A stretch of DNA of 64,000 bases from Salinicola tamaricis (GTDB lineage Bacteria; Pseudomonadota; Gammaproteobacteria; Pseudomonadales; Halomonadaceae), in the NCBI RefSeq assembly GCF_003006155.1, contig NZ_CP023559.1, positions 2,542,001-2,606,000 of the forward strand, read 5' to 3'. Below the pieces are notes generated by a model. It was given only the letters and a program-made list of their open reading frames with translations. It made no database searches and was not told the DNA's origin. Shown piece by piece: positions 1-8,631 of this stretch; positions within the stretch are counted from its first letter, which is position 1; the number at the start of each line of letters is the position of its first letter. A program made the position numbers and the translations under genes.

Positions 1-24
1 GTTGCATTCCATCAGAGAGTTCCG

Positions 25-830
25 GTGTATAGCGTATTGCTTCTCTGCGGCGGGTTGGCCGGCATCACCACCGTGTTGTTCGGTTTTGGCGGTGGTTTTG
101 TCGTGGTTCCTTTGATGTATATCTTGCTGATCGGCGTCCATGGGCCGGATAGCACGATGGGGTTAGCGGCCATGCATATCGCGGTAGCCACCTCGACCGC
201 ACTGATGATCTTCGCTGCCTCCCTGTCGACATGGCGTCACCATCGGCGGCGGACCGTGCAGTGGCGCCTGGTGCGTCCGTTGGTCGGTTATATCGCCATC
301 GGTGCCGTGCTCGGCGCGGCCGCGGCGGTGTCGTTGAGTGGGGGCTGGGTGCGCTGGGTATTCATCGGTTATCTGGGGCTCACTATTGCGGATGCCATCC
401 TGCGGCCGGGTTTCCTGCATCAGGCGAGTGAGGAGGTCCGCCCCATGGGCCGTCTGGTGACGGCGATCACAGGCCTGTTCATCGGTGTTATCGCGGCCTT
501 TCTGGGAGTTGGTGGCAGCGTGATGACCGTACCGCTGATGCGCCGCAGAGGGGCCAGCATGACGGCGGCCACGGCGATGGCCAATCCCTTGTCGTTGCCG
601 ATGGCGGTGAGTGGCACCGCGACTTACGTGTTGCTGTCGGCTGGCGATACCGCCCTGGGCACCTGGTATGCGGGTATGTGGATCTGCGTGCCTTGTTAGC
701 GCTGGCGGTGGGGTCATGGCTTGGTATCCGCCTGGCGTCGCGATGGATCGGGCGGATTCCCGATCGCGTTCATGCCAGGGTGTACCTGTTATTGCTGACG
801 GTGGTGCTGGTGGTGATGGTCGTTGTGTAG
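25..830 (+). CDS. TauE/SafE-family membrane permease (one frame shift)
   Basis: Predicted inner-membrane permease of the TauE/SafE (DUF81) family, about 268 residues, the type that exports sulfite or other small sulfur/organic anions. Each half has the family glycine motif: GFGGGFVVVPLM near residues 20-31 and FLGVGGSVMTVPLM in the second half, within hydrophobic segments. GTG 25 is taken as start because it lies just before the first membrane helix; the frame is open back to base 1, so an earlier start outside the window is possible. The frame slips near base 675; the expected C-terminus (VDLRALLALAVGSWLG and a last helix) continues in another frame to the stop at 828-830. It converges with an ArsR-type regulator, a partner often seen with sulfur exporters (BigR-like loci), but the substrate is not shown. 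Confidence 0.8.
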
Positions 831-909
831 GGTCCGCCAGGGCCATGCGAAGACGCGTGGATCACCACTGAGTGGGCGCCGCTAGGAGGCAGGGTCAGGC
901 GTAGCAACG

Positions 910-943
910 AAAACGGCCAGGCATAGGGATGCCTGGCCGTTTT
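910..943. terminator. Perfect 15-bp hairpin between convergent genes
   Basis: A perfect inverted repeat, arms 910-924 and 929-943 with a 4-base loop. A-run on one flank and T-run on the other (AAAACGG...CCGTTTT) let it act as an intrinsic terminator in both directions. It sits between the stop of the TauE gene and the end of the minus-strand ArsR remnant. Confidence 0.85.
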
Positions 944-968
944 GCATTACGGGCGATACGGGGCGAGA

Positions 969-1246
969 TCAGCGAACGACGCTGACCGGGCCGTGGTCGT
1001 CGCAGTGGCCGCCATGCGCGAGCGCGTTGTCCATCAGTTGAACGACATGCTGGTCGGCCAGGCTGTAGTAGAGGTGCTGAGCATCGCGGCCGCTTGACCA
1101 GTTGAGCGTTCAGCAGTGTCTGCAACCGGGCGGAAACCGTCGAGAGCTTGGCATCGTCGTCCACCAGCTCGCCGACACACCGCTCGCCATCCTTCAAGCG
1201 GTAGAGTAGATCCAGCCTGGCGAAATACTCGCTGGAGTGGATCGGG
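969..1246 (-). pseudogene. Decayed ArsR/SmtB-family regulator
   Basis: Remnant of a small winged-helix repressor. The minus strand reads EYFARLDLLYRLKDGERCVG then STVSARLQTLLNAQLVKR, which matches the ArsR recognition-helix region, and in another frame GRDAQHLYYSLADQHVVQLM, the ArsR wing and dimer helix, ending at the stop complementary to 969-971. Two defects are visible: a frame shift near 1090-1100, and a missing stretch between EYFARL and DLLYRL where family members have roughly eight more residues (DPTRLRI-type). No good start codon is present; the nearest is TTG at 1197. It abuts the end of the SDR gene on the same strand. A combination of indel and internal loss makes true decay more likely than a single read error. 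BigR-like control of the neighbouring TauE gene is only a guess. Confidence 0.6.
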
Positions 1247-1248
1247 GG

Positions 1249-2120
1249 CTAGCGCGCTTCGTGCGTCACGCAGGCGATTCGCGCCCAGGCTTCGGCGACC
1301 TCGTCCAGGTGGTCGCCGGCACGCCACGTAGGTCACGCGGATAGTCGACGTCGTTGGCCTCAGTAGCGCGAGTGGCGTGAAACTGGCCGTTGGCTGCCCG
1401 CAGAATCCACCCGCCCGAGTGACAGCGGGAAGAGGCGAGGAAGGCGACCCCCGGCGCCACGGCAGCGGGCTTCAGCTCTTGCGGCTCCTCCTCGACGCCC
1501 CACATGCGCGTCTTGGCGATCGGTGAGACCGCATTGACCACGATGCAGTGATCCGCGCCCTCGGCGGCGAGCACGTTCACGATGCCGACCGCGGCCATCT
1601 TCGCCGCGGCATAGGCAGCGAGCCCCCGGTGGACGTACTGCGGAAAGAGCGCGCGGTCAGAGGTGGTCAGGACGATGCGCCCGTGCCCCGCTGCACACAG
1701 GCTCGGCCAGGCAGCCTGTGCCAGCCATAGCGGCGCGCCGGCCATCACCGCCATGGCATGCTCGAACGATGACGCCTGGATCGCCTCGATCCGTTCGTAG
1801 GCCACCCAGCCGGCATTGTGGATGAGAGCATCCAGGCGGCCGCGTACCCCAAGGCAGGCATTCACCAGCGCATGACACTGCTCGCGGGTTTCGATGGGGG
1901 CGTCGAAAGGGTGCGCTTCGATGCCTTCATCCCGCAGACGCTGCGCCGCGGTGCGGGCGACGTCAGGGTCGAGCCCGTTGCCGCGGTCATCGGCACCCAC
2001 GTCATGCAGCAGAATCGTCGCGCCGAGCGTGCCGATCAGGCGAGCATAGGCCAGCCCCAGGCCGCGCCCGGCACCGGTGATGAGCACGACCTGATCTTGG
2101 AAAATAGGGGCCTGAGCCAT
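1249..2120 (-). CDS. Short-chain dehydrogenase/reductase (C-terminal frame shift)
   Basis: Cytosolic NAD(P)-dependent oxidoreductase of the classical SDR family, about 290 residues. The Rossmann motif TGAGRGLG lies near residues 15-22, the NAG motif is present (HNAGW), and the catalytic pair appears as a serine in TTSDRA and YAAAK. The length and the insert after the first helix (HDVGADDRGNG) resemble SDRs of the multifunctional/3-hydroxyacyl type. ATG 2120 is preceded by a good ribosome site (GGAGGAAGCC). In the primary frame the protein would end at 1266 with an unlikely arginine/proline-rich tail; after a slip near 1320 the other frame gives DHLDEVAEAWARIA and stops at 1249-1251, a more natural ending. 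A LysR gene is divergently transcribed from 2278 and probably controls it. Substrate unknown. Confidence 0.8.
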
Positions 2121-2277
2121 GGCTTCCTCCTGTGGGCGTGAAGACTAGAGATATGAGAGCTAGAGGCATGAGAACGAGAGAGGGAAGCATGAGAGGGGCG
2201 CTATAATAGTGCCAATATCTTTGTAGAGCGGTTTTGATATGCCCGTTGTATCAAGCGCAGTGGCATCGGGGCGCGGC

Positions 2278-3156
2278 ATGGTCGACCTGCGCAAGATGGC
2301 GCAGTTCGTCGCCGTGGCCGAGGAGCAGCATTTTCATCGGGCCGCCGAGCGGCTCGGCATGTCCCAGCCGCCTCTGACCGTGGCGATGCGCAGGCTGGAA
2401 GAGGAGCTTGGCGTTCAGCTTCTGGAGCGAGGCGGTAAACGCGTGCTGGGGCTGACGGCGGCGGGGGCGGTCTTTCTACGCGAGGCTCGGGAGACCCTGC
2501 GTCAGGCAGAACTGTCGGTTCAGGCCGCACGCGATACCGCCGCGGGCTGCCTCGGCCATATGCGGCTGGGCTATGTCGGCAGCGCGCTCTACGGACGCTT
2601 GCCCGATACGATCCGCGACTTTCGAACCGCGAAGCCCAGGGTGGATCTCGAACTGCGCGAGGCGACGACCGCCGCACAGCTGGCCGCGCTGCGCGAAGGG
2701 TGGCTCGATGTCGGCGTGGTCATCCCGCCGTTGGGCGAGCATGCCGACCTTGCGTTGTACCCCTTCGATCAGGATCGGCTGTGCATCGCGCTCGCCCGAG
2801 ATCATGCCCTGGCCGCGAAGCGGGAACTCACCGTCGCCGATCTCGCCGATGAGGCCTTCATCATGTGGCCGATGAACGAGGGGCGCGGCTTCCACCTCCA
2901 GGTGATTCGGCTCTGCGCCAATGCCGGCTTCGTGCCCCAGGTGGTACAGGAAGCGCACGGCATGCATGCGGTGCTGTCGCTGGTCGCCGTGGGGGCGGGG
3001 GTGGCGATCGTGCCCGAGAGCATGCGGACCTTCAGGCAGGATCGCATCCTCTACCGCACCATCGATGCGCCCGATGCGGCCTTTACGCTGGCACTGGCGG
3101 TGGCGGCGAATGCGCCCTGCGTCGCCGAGTTCGTGGCCATGGCGACTGGCCGCTGA
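2278..3156 (+). CDS. LysR-family transcriptional regulator
   Basis: DNA-binding regulator of about 292 residues. N-terminal winged helix-turn-helix at residues ~3-60 (FVAVAEEQHFHRAAERLG, SQPPLTVAMRRLEEELG), followed by a periplasmic-binding-protein-like effector domain (LREGWLDVGVV, VGAGVAIVPESM). The frame is open further upstream to ATG 2239, but ATG 2278 places MVDLRKMAQFVAV exactly where LysR proteins start, so it is preferred. The gene is transcribed away from the SDR gene ending at 2120, the usual LysR arrangement for regulator and target. Effector unknown. Confidence 0.85.
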   Translation: MVDLRKMAQFVAVAEEQHFHRAAERLGMSQPPLTVAMRRLEEELGVQLLERGGKRVLGLTAAGAVFLREARETLRQAELSVQAARDTAAGCLGHMRLGYVGSALYGRLPDTIRDFRTAKPRVDLELREATTAAQLAALREGWLDVGVVIPPLGEHADLALYPFDQDRLCIALARDHALAAKRELTVADLADEAFIMWPMNEGRGFHLQVIRLCANAGFVPQVVQEAHGMHAVLSLVAVGAGVAIVPESMRTFRQDRILYRTIDAPDAAFTLALAVAANAPCVAEFVAMATGR

Positions 3157-3230
3157 CAAGGCGCCCCATTGTGAGCCCGCGGCTGCGCGGCCTACACTGC
3201 CGAGACCACTCCCTGCGCAGGTCCGCCGTC

Positions 3231-4463
3231 ATGCTCGATGCGCCGACGCCGCCTTCGGTGACCCGCCCGGCGGGCGCCTCTTCGCCCGCCGCGGTGCTGC
3301 CCACCGCCTGTAGCCATGATCCCGATCCTACGCGCGCCGCGCGTGAACTGGCGCAGGCGTTGGCGGAACCGCTGGCCGGGGCGCACCTGGGCGCGGTGCT
3401 GTTTTTCTGCAGCGCCGAGTATCCGCTGGCGGCCCTTGGCGAGGCGCTGACCGCCGCTTTCGAGGGCGTGCCGGTCAGCGGCTGCACCACCGCCGGGGAG
3501 ATCACGCCGAACGGTTACGCCCGCGGCGGCATCGTGGCGATCGGTTTCCCCCGGGCGCATTTTGCCGTGTCGACGGCGCTGATCGACGATCTGGCGCACT
3601 TCGACTTAATCCGCGCCCAGCGCCTCACCGATACCTTGCTCAACGAGTGCCGGCATCAGGCGGTGGCGCCGGTGGCCGGGCACAGCTTCGCGCTGACCCT
3701 GCTCGATGGCTTGTCGAGCAGCGAGGAGCAGGTGCTGGCCACGCTGGATGCGGCGCTGGGCAGCATCCCCAGCTTTGGCGGCTCCGCCGGTGACGATAAC
3801 CGCCTGGCGCATACCCATGTCTTCCATCAGGGGCGCTTTCACGATCAGGCGGCGGTGGTGGTGATGGTCAATACGTCGCTGCCGTTCGAGGTGTTCAGCA
3901 CCCACCATCTGCGGCCAAGACGTGAAAAGCTGGTGGTCACTGCCGCCGATCGCCAGCGGCGGACCGTGTTCGAACTCAATGCCGCGCCTGCCGCCGAGGA
4001 GTATGCGCGGCTGGTGGGGCGCCCGGTCGAAGCGCTCGGCGAGACCGACTTCGCCCGCCATCCGCTGGCGGTGCGCATCGGCGAGGCGCACTACGTGCGC
4101 TCGATCCAGCGCGTCAATCCCGATGGCAGTCTGACGTTCTACTGTGCGGTGGAGAACGGCATCGTGCTCACCGCGATGACCCCGGCGCCGATACTCGACG
4201 ATCTCGAGTCGGTGTTTGCCGGGCTGGAAGCGCGGCTGGGGCCGCCGGCACTGGTGATCGGCTGCGACTGCTTCCTGCGCCGGCTGGAGATCGAGGCGCT
4301 GGAGACGGTCACGGCGGCGGAAGGGCTATTGCGGCGTCATCGCACGGTTGGCTTCAACACCTATGGAGAGCAGCACCATGGGATGCACATCAACCAGACC
4401 TTCACCGGGGTGGCGATTGGACGCCCCGAGGGCCGAGACGGCGGGACCGGCGAGCGAGCGTGA
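3231..4463 (+). CDS. FIST domain sensor protein
   Basis: Cytosolic sensor of 410 residues with the FIST N-terminal domain (from about residue 50; VLFFCSAEYPL, VSGCTTAGEI, GFPRAHFAVS) and FIST C-terminal domain (TLLDGLSSSEEQVLATL, SFGGSAGDDN, and C-terminal GCDCFLRRLE and VGFNTYGEQ). FIST proteins are thought to bind small ligands such as amino acids and to pass the signal to kinases or cyclases. ATG 3231 is chosen because the family homology begins soon after and the upstream open frame overlaps the LysR gene. The end of this gene (HHGMHINQTF onward) is repeated at 6302, just before a histidine kinase, which suggests that FIST and kinase were once adjacent or overlapping genes of one operon. 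An SDR/LysR pair now separates them. Confidence 0.85.
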   Translation: MLDAPTPPSVTRPAGASSPAAVLPTACSHDPDPTRAARELAQALAEPLAGAHLGAVLFFCSAEYPLAALGEALTAAFEGVPVSGCTTAGEITPNGYARGGIVAIGFPRAHFAVSTALIDDLAHFDLIRAQRLTDTLLNECRHQAVAPVAGHSFALTLLDGLSSSEEQVLATLDAALGSIPSFGGSAGDDNRLAHTHVFHQGRFHDQAAVVVMVNTSLPFEVFSTHHLRPRREKLVVTAADRQRRTVFELNAAPAAEEYARLVGRPVEALGETDFARHPLAVRIGEAHYVRSIQRVNPDGSLTFYCAVENGIVLTAMTPAPILDDLESVFAGLEARLGPPALVIGCDCFLRRLEIEALETVTAAEGLLRRHRTVGFNTYGEQHHGMHINQTFTGVAIGRPEGRDGGTGERA

Positions 4464-4478
4464 GCGCCCGCTCGCCGA
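4371..4478. repeat. Direct repeat copy 1 (FIST/kinase junction)
   Basis: This 108-bp block matches 6302-6409 with 13 mismatches and no gaps (my base-by-base count, 88%). It holds the last codons of the FIST gene, its stop, and in the kinase frame the first codons of a kinase-like start (LDAPRAETAGPASERERPLAE), after which similarity to the kinase stops abruptly. Confidence 0.85.
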
Positions 4479-4542
4479 ATCGATATGGCGTCATTCTCGC
4501 CGGGTTCCCAGCGCGTCACGGCGGGTGCGCTCCGGGATGGGC

Positions 4543-5274
4543 TCAGTTGGCCGAGGCGGTCGGACGGATGGTGATCTCCGTGGTATCGACGCTCTCCGGG
4601 GCCTCGATCACCTGGCGCACCGCGCGTGCGATATCGACAGGCTTGAGCGCGACTTCACGATAGCGCGCAATGAGATCAGCGGTGTCTTCGTGGGTGATGG
4701 TCGAGGCCAGATCGCTCTCGACCACGCCAGGGTTGACGCAGGTCACCCGCAGGTGAGGGCTCTCCTGGCGCAGCCCGTCGGAAATCGCGCGCACCGCGAA
4801 CTTGGTGGCGGAGTACACCGCCGAGGTGGGCACCACCTGCAGGGCGCCGATGGAGGCGATATTGATGATCTGCCCAGACTGTTGGCGCTCCATGGCCGGC
4901 AGTACCGCGCCGATGCCCCACAGCACGCCCTTGATGTTGACGTCGACCATGCGCTCCCACTCGTCCAGCTTGCAGGCGGCGAGCGGGGAAAGCGGCATGA
5001 TGCCGGCATTGTTCACCAGCACGTCGATACGCCCCCAGCGCGTCAGCGCGGCCTGGGCGAAGGCGGCCATGGCGTCGCGGTCGGTGACGTCCAGGGCGTG
5101 AATCTCGACGCTGCCACCGTCGGCGCGGATCTCGGTGGCGATACGTTCCAGCGCGTCGAGACGGCGCGCACCGAGCATGACCTTGGCGCCGGCGGCGGCC
5201 AGCTCGCGGGCGATACTCTCGCCGATACCGCCACTCGCGCCGGTGATGAGGACGACCTTGTCGAGGGTTTGCAT
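4543..5274 (-). CDS. Short-chain dehydrogenase (YdfG-like)
   Basis: NADP-type classical SDR of 243 residues. Motifs: TGASGGIG (residues ~11-18), an arginine after the second strand (GARRLD) that favours NADP, NNAGIM, catalytic serine in IASIGA and YSATK. ATG 5274 (MQTLDKVVLITGA) is chosen over upstream codons because it fits the family start and has GGAG about 9 bases upstream. It resembles the 3-hydroxy acid/serine dehydrogenase YdfG group, but the substrate is not determined. It is divergent from the LysR gene at 5402, and both lie inside the segment bounded by the two 108-bp direct repeats, so the pair probably arrived together. Confidence 0.85.
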   Translation of the reverse strand: MQTLDKVVLITGASGGIGESIARELAAAGAKVMLGARRLDALERIATEIRADGGSVEIHALDVTDRDAMAAFAQAALTRWGRIDVLVNNAGIMPLSPLAACKLDEWERMVDVNIKGVLWGIGAVLPAMERQQSGQIINIASIGALQVVPTSAVYSATKFAVRAISDGLRQESPHLRVTCVNPGVVESDLASTITHEDTADLIARYREVALKPVDIARAVRQVIEAPESVDTTEITIRPTASAN

Positions 5275-5401
5275 GATGTGTGCTCCGGGGATGGCGAAGA
5301 AGCCCAGTGCTTCTTGCATGCTCCATACGGTAAGCGGCGGCATCGTCCAAGAGAACTGCCTCCGGACTGGACCTGGTGGTTAGCATGATTTATCAATAGG
5401 C

Positions 5402-6286
5402 ATGGACCTCAATCTCTTGACGCTCTTCATCACCGTTGCCCAGACGGGTAACTTCCGTGCCGCCGCCGACCGTCTGGGGGTGACTCGCTCGGCGGTGAGC
5501 CAAGGCGTGCAGCGGCTCGAACGCCACCTGGGCCGGCCGCTGTTCCAGCGCACCACGCGCAGCGTGCGCCTGACCCAGGAGGGCGAGCAGTTCCTGGCAG
5601 CGATCTCGGTGCCGTTCGACGAGCTCCACTCGGCCATCGAATCGGCACGCGACCGGGAAGCATCGCCCCGCGGCCAGCTGCGAATCACCGCGACCTCGAT
5701 CGCTGAGCGCTTTCTCTCCGGCCCGCTGATCGCCCGCTTCGCCGAGGCCTATCCAGACATCACTCTGGACGTGACGGTGAGCGACGAGGAGTTCGATATC
5801 GTCGCTGCCGGCTTCGATGCGGGCGTGCGGCTGGGGGAAGTGATCGAAAAGGATATGGTCGCGGTGGCGCTGACCGGTGATCAGCGCCAGGTGGCGGTGG
5901 CCACACCTGGCTATCTGGCCCGCCACGGCACGCCGCAACACCCGCGGGAGCTGACCCGCCATCGCTGCATCGGCTGGCGGCCACTGCCGGAGACCGCAGC
6001 GTATCGCTGGGAGTTCGAACGCGACGGGCAGGCGTTCGACGTCGCGGTCGAACCGCAGATCACCACCAACGACATGCAGCTGATGCTGCGCACCGCACTG
6101 GCGGGGGGCGGTATCACCTTTGGTATGGAAGAGACCTTCATGCCCTATCTCGACCGTGGCGAGCTGGTCTCGCTGCTCGATGAGTGGCTGCCGCCTTTCT
6201 CCGGCTTCTTTCTCTACTATCCCAGCCGTCGCTCGGTCACGCCTAAGCTACGCGCCCTGATCGAGCACAGCCGACACTTCCGTTGA
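5402..6286 (+). CDS. LysR-family regulator (divergent from SDR)
   Basis: Regulator of 294 residues of the CrgA/DsdC-like LysR subgroup. HTH at residues ~1-60 (MDLNLLTLFITVAQTG, RSAVSQGVQRLE), then the effector domain (RGQLRITATSIAERF, FDAGVRLGE). Start ATG 5402 fits the usual LysR N-terminus. The 127-bp gap to the SDR start at 5274 should hold both promoters and the LysR site. Its stop at 6284-6286 lies only about 15 bases before the second copy of the direct repeat, so the right border of the inserted module is almost flush with the gene end. Confidence 0.87.
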   Translation: MDLNLLTLFITVAQTGNFRAAADRLGVTRSAVSQGVQRLERHLGRPLFQRTTRSVRLTQEGEQFLAAISVPFDELHSAIESARDREASPRGQLRITATSIAERFLSGPLIARFAEAYPDITLDVTVSDEEFDIVAAGFDAGVRLGEVIEKDMVAVALTGDQRQVAVATPGYLARHGTPQHPRELTRHRCIGWRPLPETAAYRWEFERDGQAFDVAVEPQITTNDMQLMLRTALAGGGITFGMEETFMPYLDRGELVSLLDEWLPPFSGFFLYYPSRRSVTPKLRALIEHSRHFR

Positions 6287-6301
6287 GCAGACTAGGGAGA
6301 T

Positions 6302-6409
6302 CAGCACCATGGGAGGCACACCAACCGGACCCTCACCGGGGTGGCTACTGGATGCCCCGACGGCCGAGACAGCGGAACCGGCGAGCGAGCGGGAGCGCGC
6401 GCTGGCCGA
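6302..6409. repeat. Direct repeat copy 2 (FIST/kinase junction)
   Basis: Partner of 4371-4478, same orientation, 108 bp, 13 mismatches by my count; weaker similarity extends about 10 bases further upstream. In the FIST frame it still encodes the last FIST codons (QHHG, TLTGVATG, DGRDSGTGERA) without the FIST stop; in the kinase frame it is the actual kinase N-terminus. Confidence 0.85.
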
Positions 6410-7762
6410 GGAGAACGCCCGCCTGCGGCGGACCTGCGCGGCGCTCATCGAACGCGTGGAGTCGAGCGGGGTCGCCGGCGGCGCGCCCTATGCCGCCTTC
6501 GAACACGCCGTGCTGCTGGCCGAGCAGGTACGCGAGCGCACCGAAGCGCTGCACCGCACCCTCGATGAGCTGGGCCAGGTCAATGATCAGCTGCGCGACG
6601 AGATCGCTACCCGCGTGGCCGCCGAAGCGCGCCTGCGCGAAGCCAAGCGCGAGGCCGAGGCGGCCAACCTGTCGAAGACCCGCTTTCTGGCCGCGGTCAG
6701 CCACGACCTGCTGCAGCCGCTGAACGCCGCGCGGCTGTTCACCAGCGCGCTCGATGAGCATGAGGTGCCGGCGGCGTCCAAGCCGCTGGTCGGCCAGATC
6801 GGCCGCTCGCTCAAGGATGTCGAGGCGCTGCTGGGCACGCTGGTGGATATCTCGCGACTCGATGCCGGCGTGCTCAAGCCGGATATCGCCGCCTTCGGCG
6901 CCGATGAGCTGCTCGATACCCTGGCCGAGGAGTACCAGCAGGTGGCCCACGCCCAGGGGCTGACCCTGCACTACGTGCGCAGTACCGCGGTGGTCGACTC
7001 CGACCTACAGCTGCTGGCGCGGGTGGTGCGCAACTTTCTCACCAACGCCATCCGCTACACACCCCCGCCACCGGGCATGTGCTGCTGGGCTGCCGGCGGC
7101 GCCACGACGGGCTGGAGATCGTGGTCGGCGACACCGGGCCGGGATCGCCGACGATCAGCGTGAGACGATCTTTCTCGAATTCCGGCGTGCGGCGGCGGGG
7201 CTCGACCGCGAGCAGCGCGGCCTGGGCCTGGGGCTGGCGATCGTCGATCGTATCGCGGCGATGCTGGGTCACCCGATCACCCTGCGCTCGCGGCCGGGGC
7301 AGGGCTCGGCCTTTTCGGTCCGCGTACCCTACGCCTGCCGCGCGCCACGCCCCGCGACCCCGGCGGAGGTGATGCCGGGCAATGACTCGCCGGGGCGAAG
7401 GTGTGGATCGTCGATGACGATCCGGCGGTGCTCGAAGGCAGCGCGCGCTGCTTACGGGGTGGGGCTGTCGCATCGCGGGTGGGCTGTCGCTTGCCGCACT
7501 ACGCGAGGCTGCCGCTGAGCTGCCCAGGCCCGATCTGCTGGTGGTCGATTACCACCTCGACGCGGCGGACGATGACGGCCTGGCGGTGGCCGAACAGCTC
7601 CAGCGCGAACGGCCTGGCCTGCCGGTGTTGATGGTCACGGCCAACCACGATGCGGCGCTCAAGGCGCGGATTCGCGAGCGCGGTTATGCCTACCTGTTGA
7701 AGCCGGTCAAGCCGCTGCGCTTGAAGATGCTGTTGGTGTCGCTGCTCGGTCTCGCTGCTTAG
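6309..7762 (+). CDS. Hybrid histidine kinase with C-terminal receiver (four frame shifts)
   Basis: Cytosolic sensor kinase of about 485 residues with no membrane segment. Order: an N-terminal coiled-coil region (ALAEENARLRR... to about residue 115), HisKA with phospho-acceptor histidine in AVSHDLLQPLNAARLF (~residue 137), HATPase (N-box FLTNAIRYTP, G-boxes GDTGPG and GLGLGLAIVDRI), and a receiver domain (VWIVDDDPAVLEG, aspartate in LLVVDYHLD, MVTANHD, LLKPVKP). The H-box form is typical of the NahK/ErcS'-like hybrid kinases that pair with FIST proteins and LuxR-type response regulators. The frame slips near 7070, 7142, 7397 and 7458, with conserved sequence resuming each time and no nonsense codons within the correct frames. 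A response regulator follows convergently at 7780. Confidence 0.8.
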
Positions 7763-7779
7763 CCGCTTAGCCGCGCCCC

Positions 7780-8499
7780 TTAGCGCGGCGGCGGAAACCG
7801 AGGATCGTCGAGATCCAGCGTCTGGGCGGTGAGAATCGCCTGTACTCGACTGTTCACCCCCAATTTGCGCAGGATCGCCGAGACATGGCTCTTGACCGTG
7901 GTCTCGGCGATGGCCAGGTCGCGGGCGATCGCCTTGTTGGACTCCCCCCGGCTGAGACACGCCAGCACCTGCAACTGCTTGGCGGTGAGCTGAGAGATGC
8001 CATCGCTGAGGGCGTCGCCGTGGGCGGTTGGCGCTGACGCTGTGGTCCTGAGTGAAGGCGTGGTGGAGGCGGCGTCAGTCGGCGCGTGGCGGGCGGTGGG
8101 GCGGCGCAGGATATCCGCCGGCAGGTAGACCTGGCCTGCGAGAATCTGGCGCAGCGCCGCCAGCAGGTCGTCGCGCGGGGTCGACTTGGGCAGATAGCCC
8201 ACCGCGCCCAGGCCCAGGGCTTCGAGCACGATATCGCGGCTCTGCTCGGCGGAGAGGATCGCCACCGGCAGCCACGGCAGTGTCTCGCGCAGCCGGCGCA
8301 GGCCGGCCAGGCCCTCGCTGTCCGGCAGTGCCAGGTCGAGCAGCAGCAGATCGAGCTCCTCCTGCGCCTCGGCCTGGGCGATCGCCTGGGCCAGGCTCGC
8401 GGCTTCCAGCACGCGGCTGTCGGGGAGGGCGGCGGCGATCGCACCGACCATGGCCTCACGGAACATCGGGTGATCGTCGGCAACCAGCAAGGTGTACAT
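7780..8499 (-). CDS. NarL/LuxR-family response regulator (ErbR/AgmR-like)
   Basis: Two-component response regulator of 239 residues. N-terminal receiver with acidic pair ADDHP (residues 7-11), phospho-acceptor D55 in [10 protein letters not shown] and lysine in LPKSTPRDD; a variable linker rich in T/A/P (~130-165); C-terminal LuxR-type HTH ([38 protein letters not shown]). The frame stays open far upstream, but ATG 8499 ([11 protein letters not shown]) is where the family starts. It lies between a hybrid kinase and an exaC-like gene, the setting of Pseudomonas ErbR (AgmR), which activates ethanol oxidation genes. A direct role in controlling the divergent aldehyde dehydrogenase is inferred from position. 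Confidence 0.87.
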   Translation of the reverse strand: MYTLLVADDHPMFREAMVGAIAAALPDSRVLEAASLAQAIAQAEAQEELDLLLLDLALPDSEGLAGLRRLRETLPWLPVAILSAEQSRDIVLEALGLGAVGYLPKSTPRDDLLAALRQILAGQVYLPADILRRPTARHAPTDAASTTPSLRTTASAPTAHGDALSDGISQLTAKQLQVLACLSRGESNKAIARDLAIAETTVKSHVSAILRKLGVNSRVQAILTAQTLDLDDPRFPPPR

Positions 8500-8521
8500 G
8501 GCGTCGGCTCCGGGGTGGCGT

Positions 8522-8539
8522 CTCCTCCCAAGGGAGGAG
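8522..8539. promoter_or_regulatory. Perfect palindrome between divergent regulator and exaC-like gene
   Basis: CTCCTCCC-AA-GGGAGGAG, two 8-base arms around AA. It lies 23 bases before the response regulator start (8499) and about 92 before the dehydrogenase start (8632), in their shared upstream region. It could be an operator or simply part of the regulator leader; no other evidence. Confidence 0.35.
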
Positions 8540-8631
8540 GCGATTTCCTGCTTGAGGAGTATGTCGCAGCCTGGCGTCGTGACCAAGAATCGATCTGTGT
8601 CACGCATAACGATAACGTCAGGAGCACAGCC

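Noticed and set aside
8086..8631. N-terminal extension of the exaC-like protein
   Set aside because: It is antisense to the response regulator; the family start and ribosome site are at 8632.
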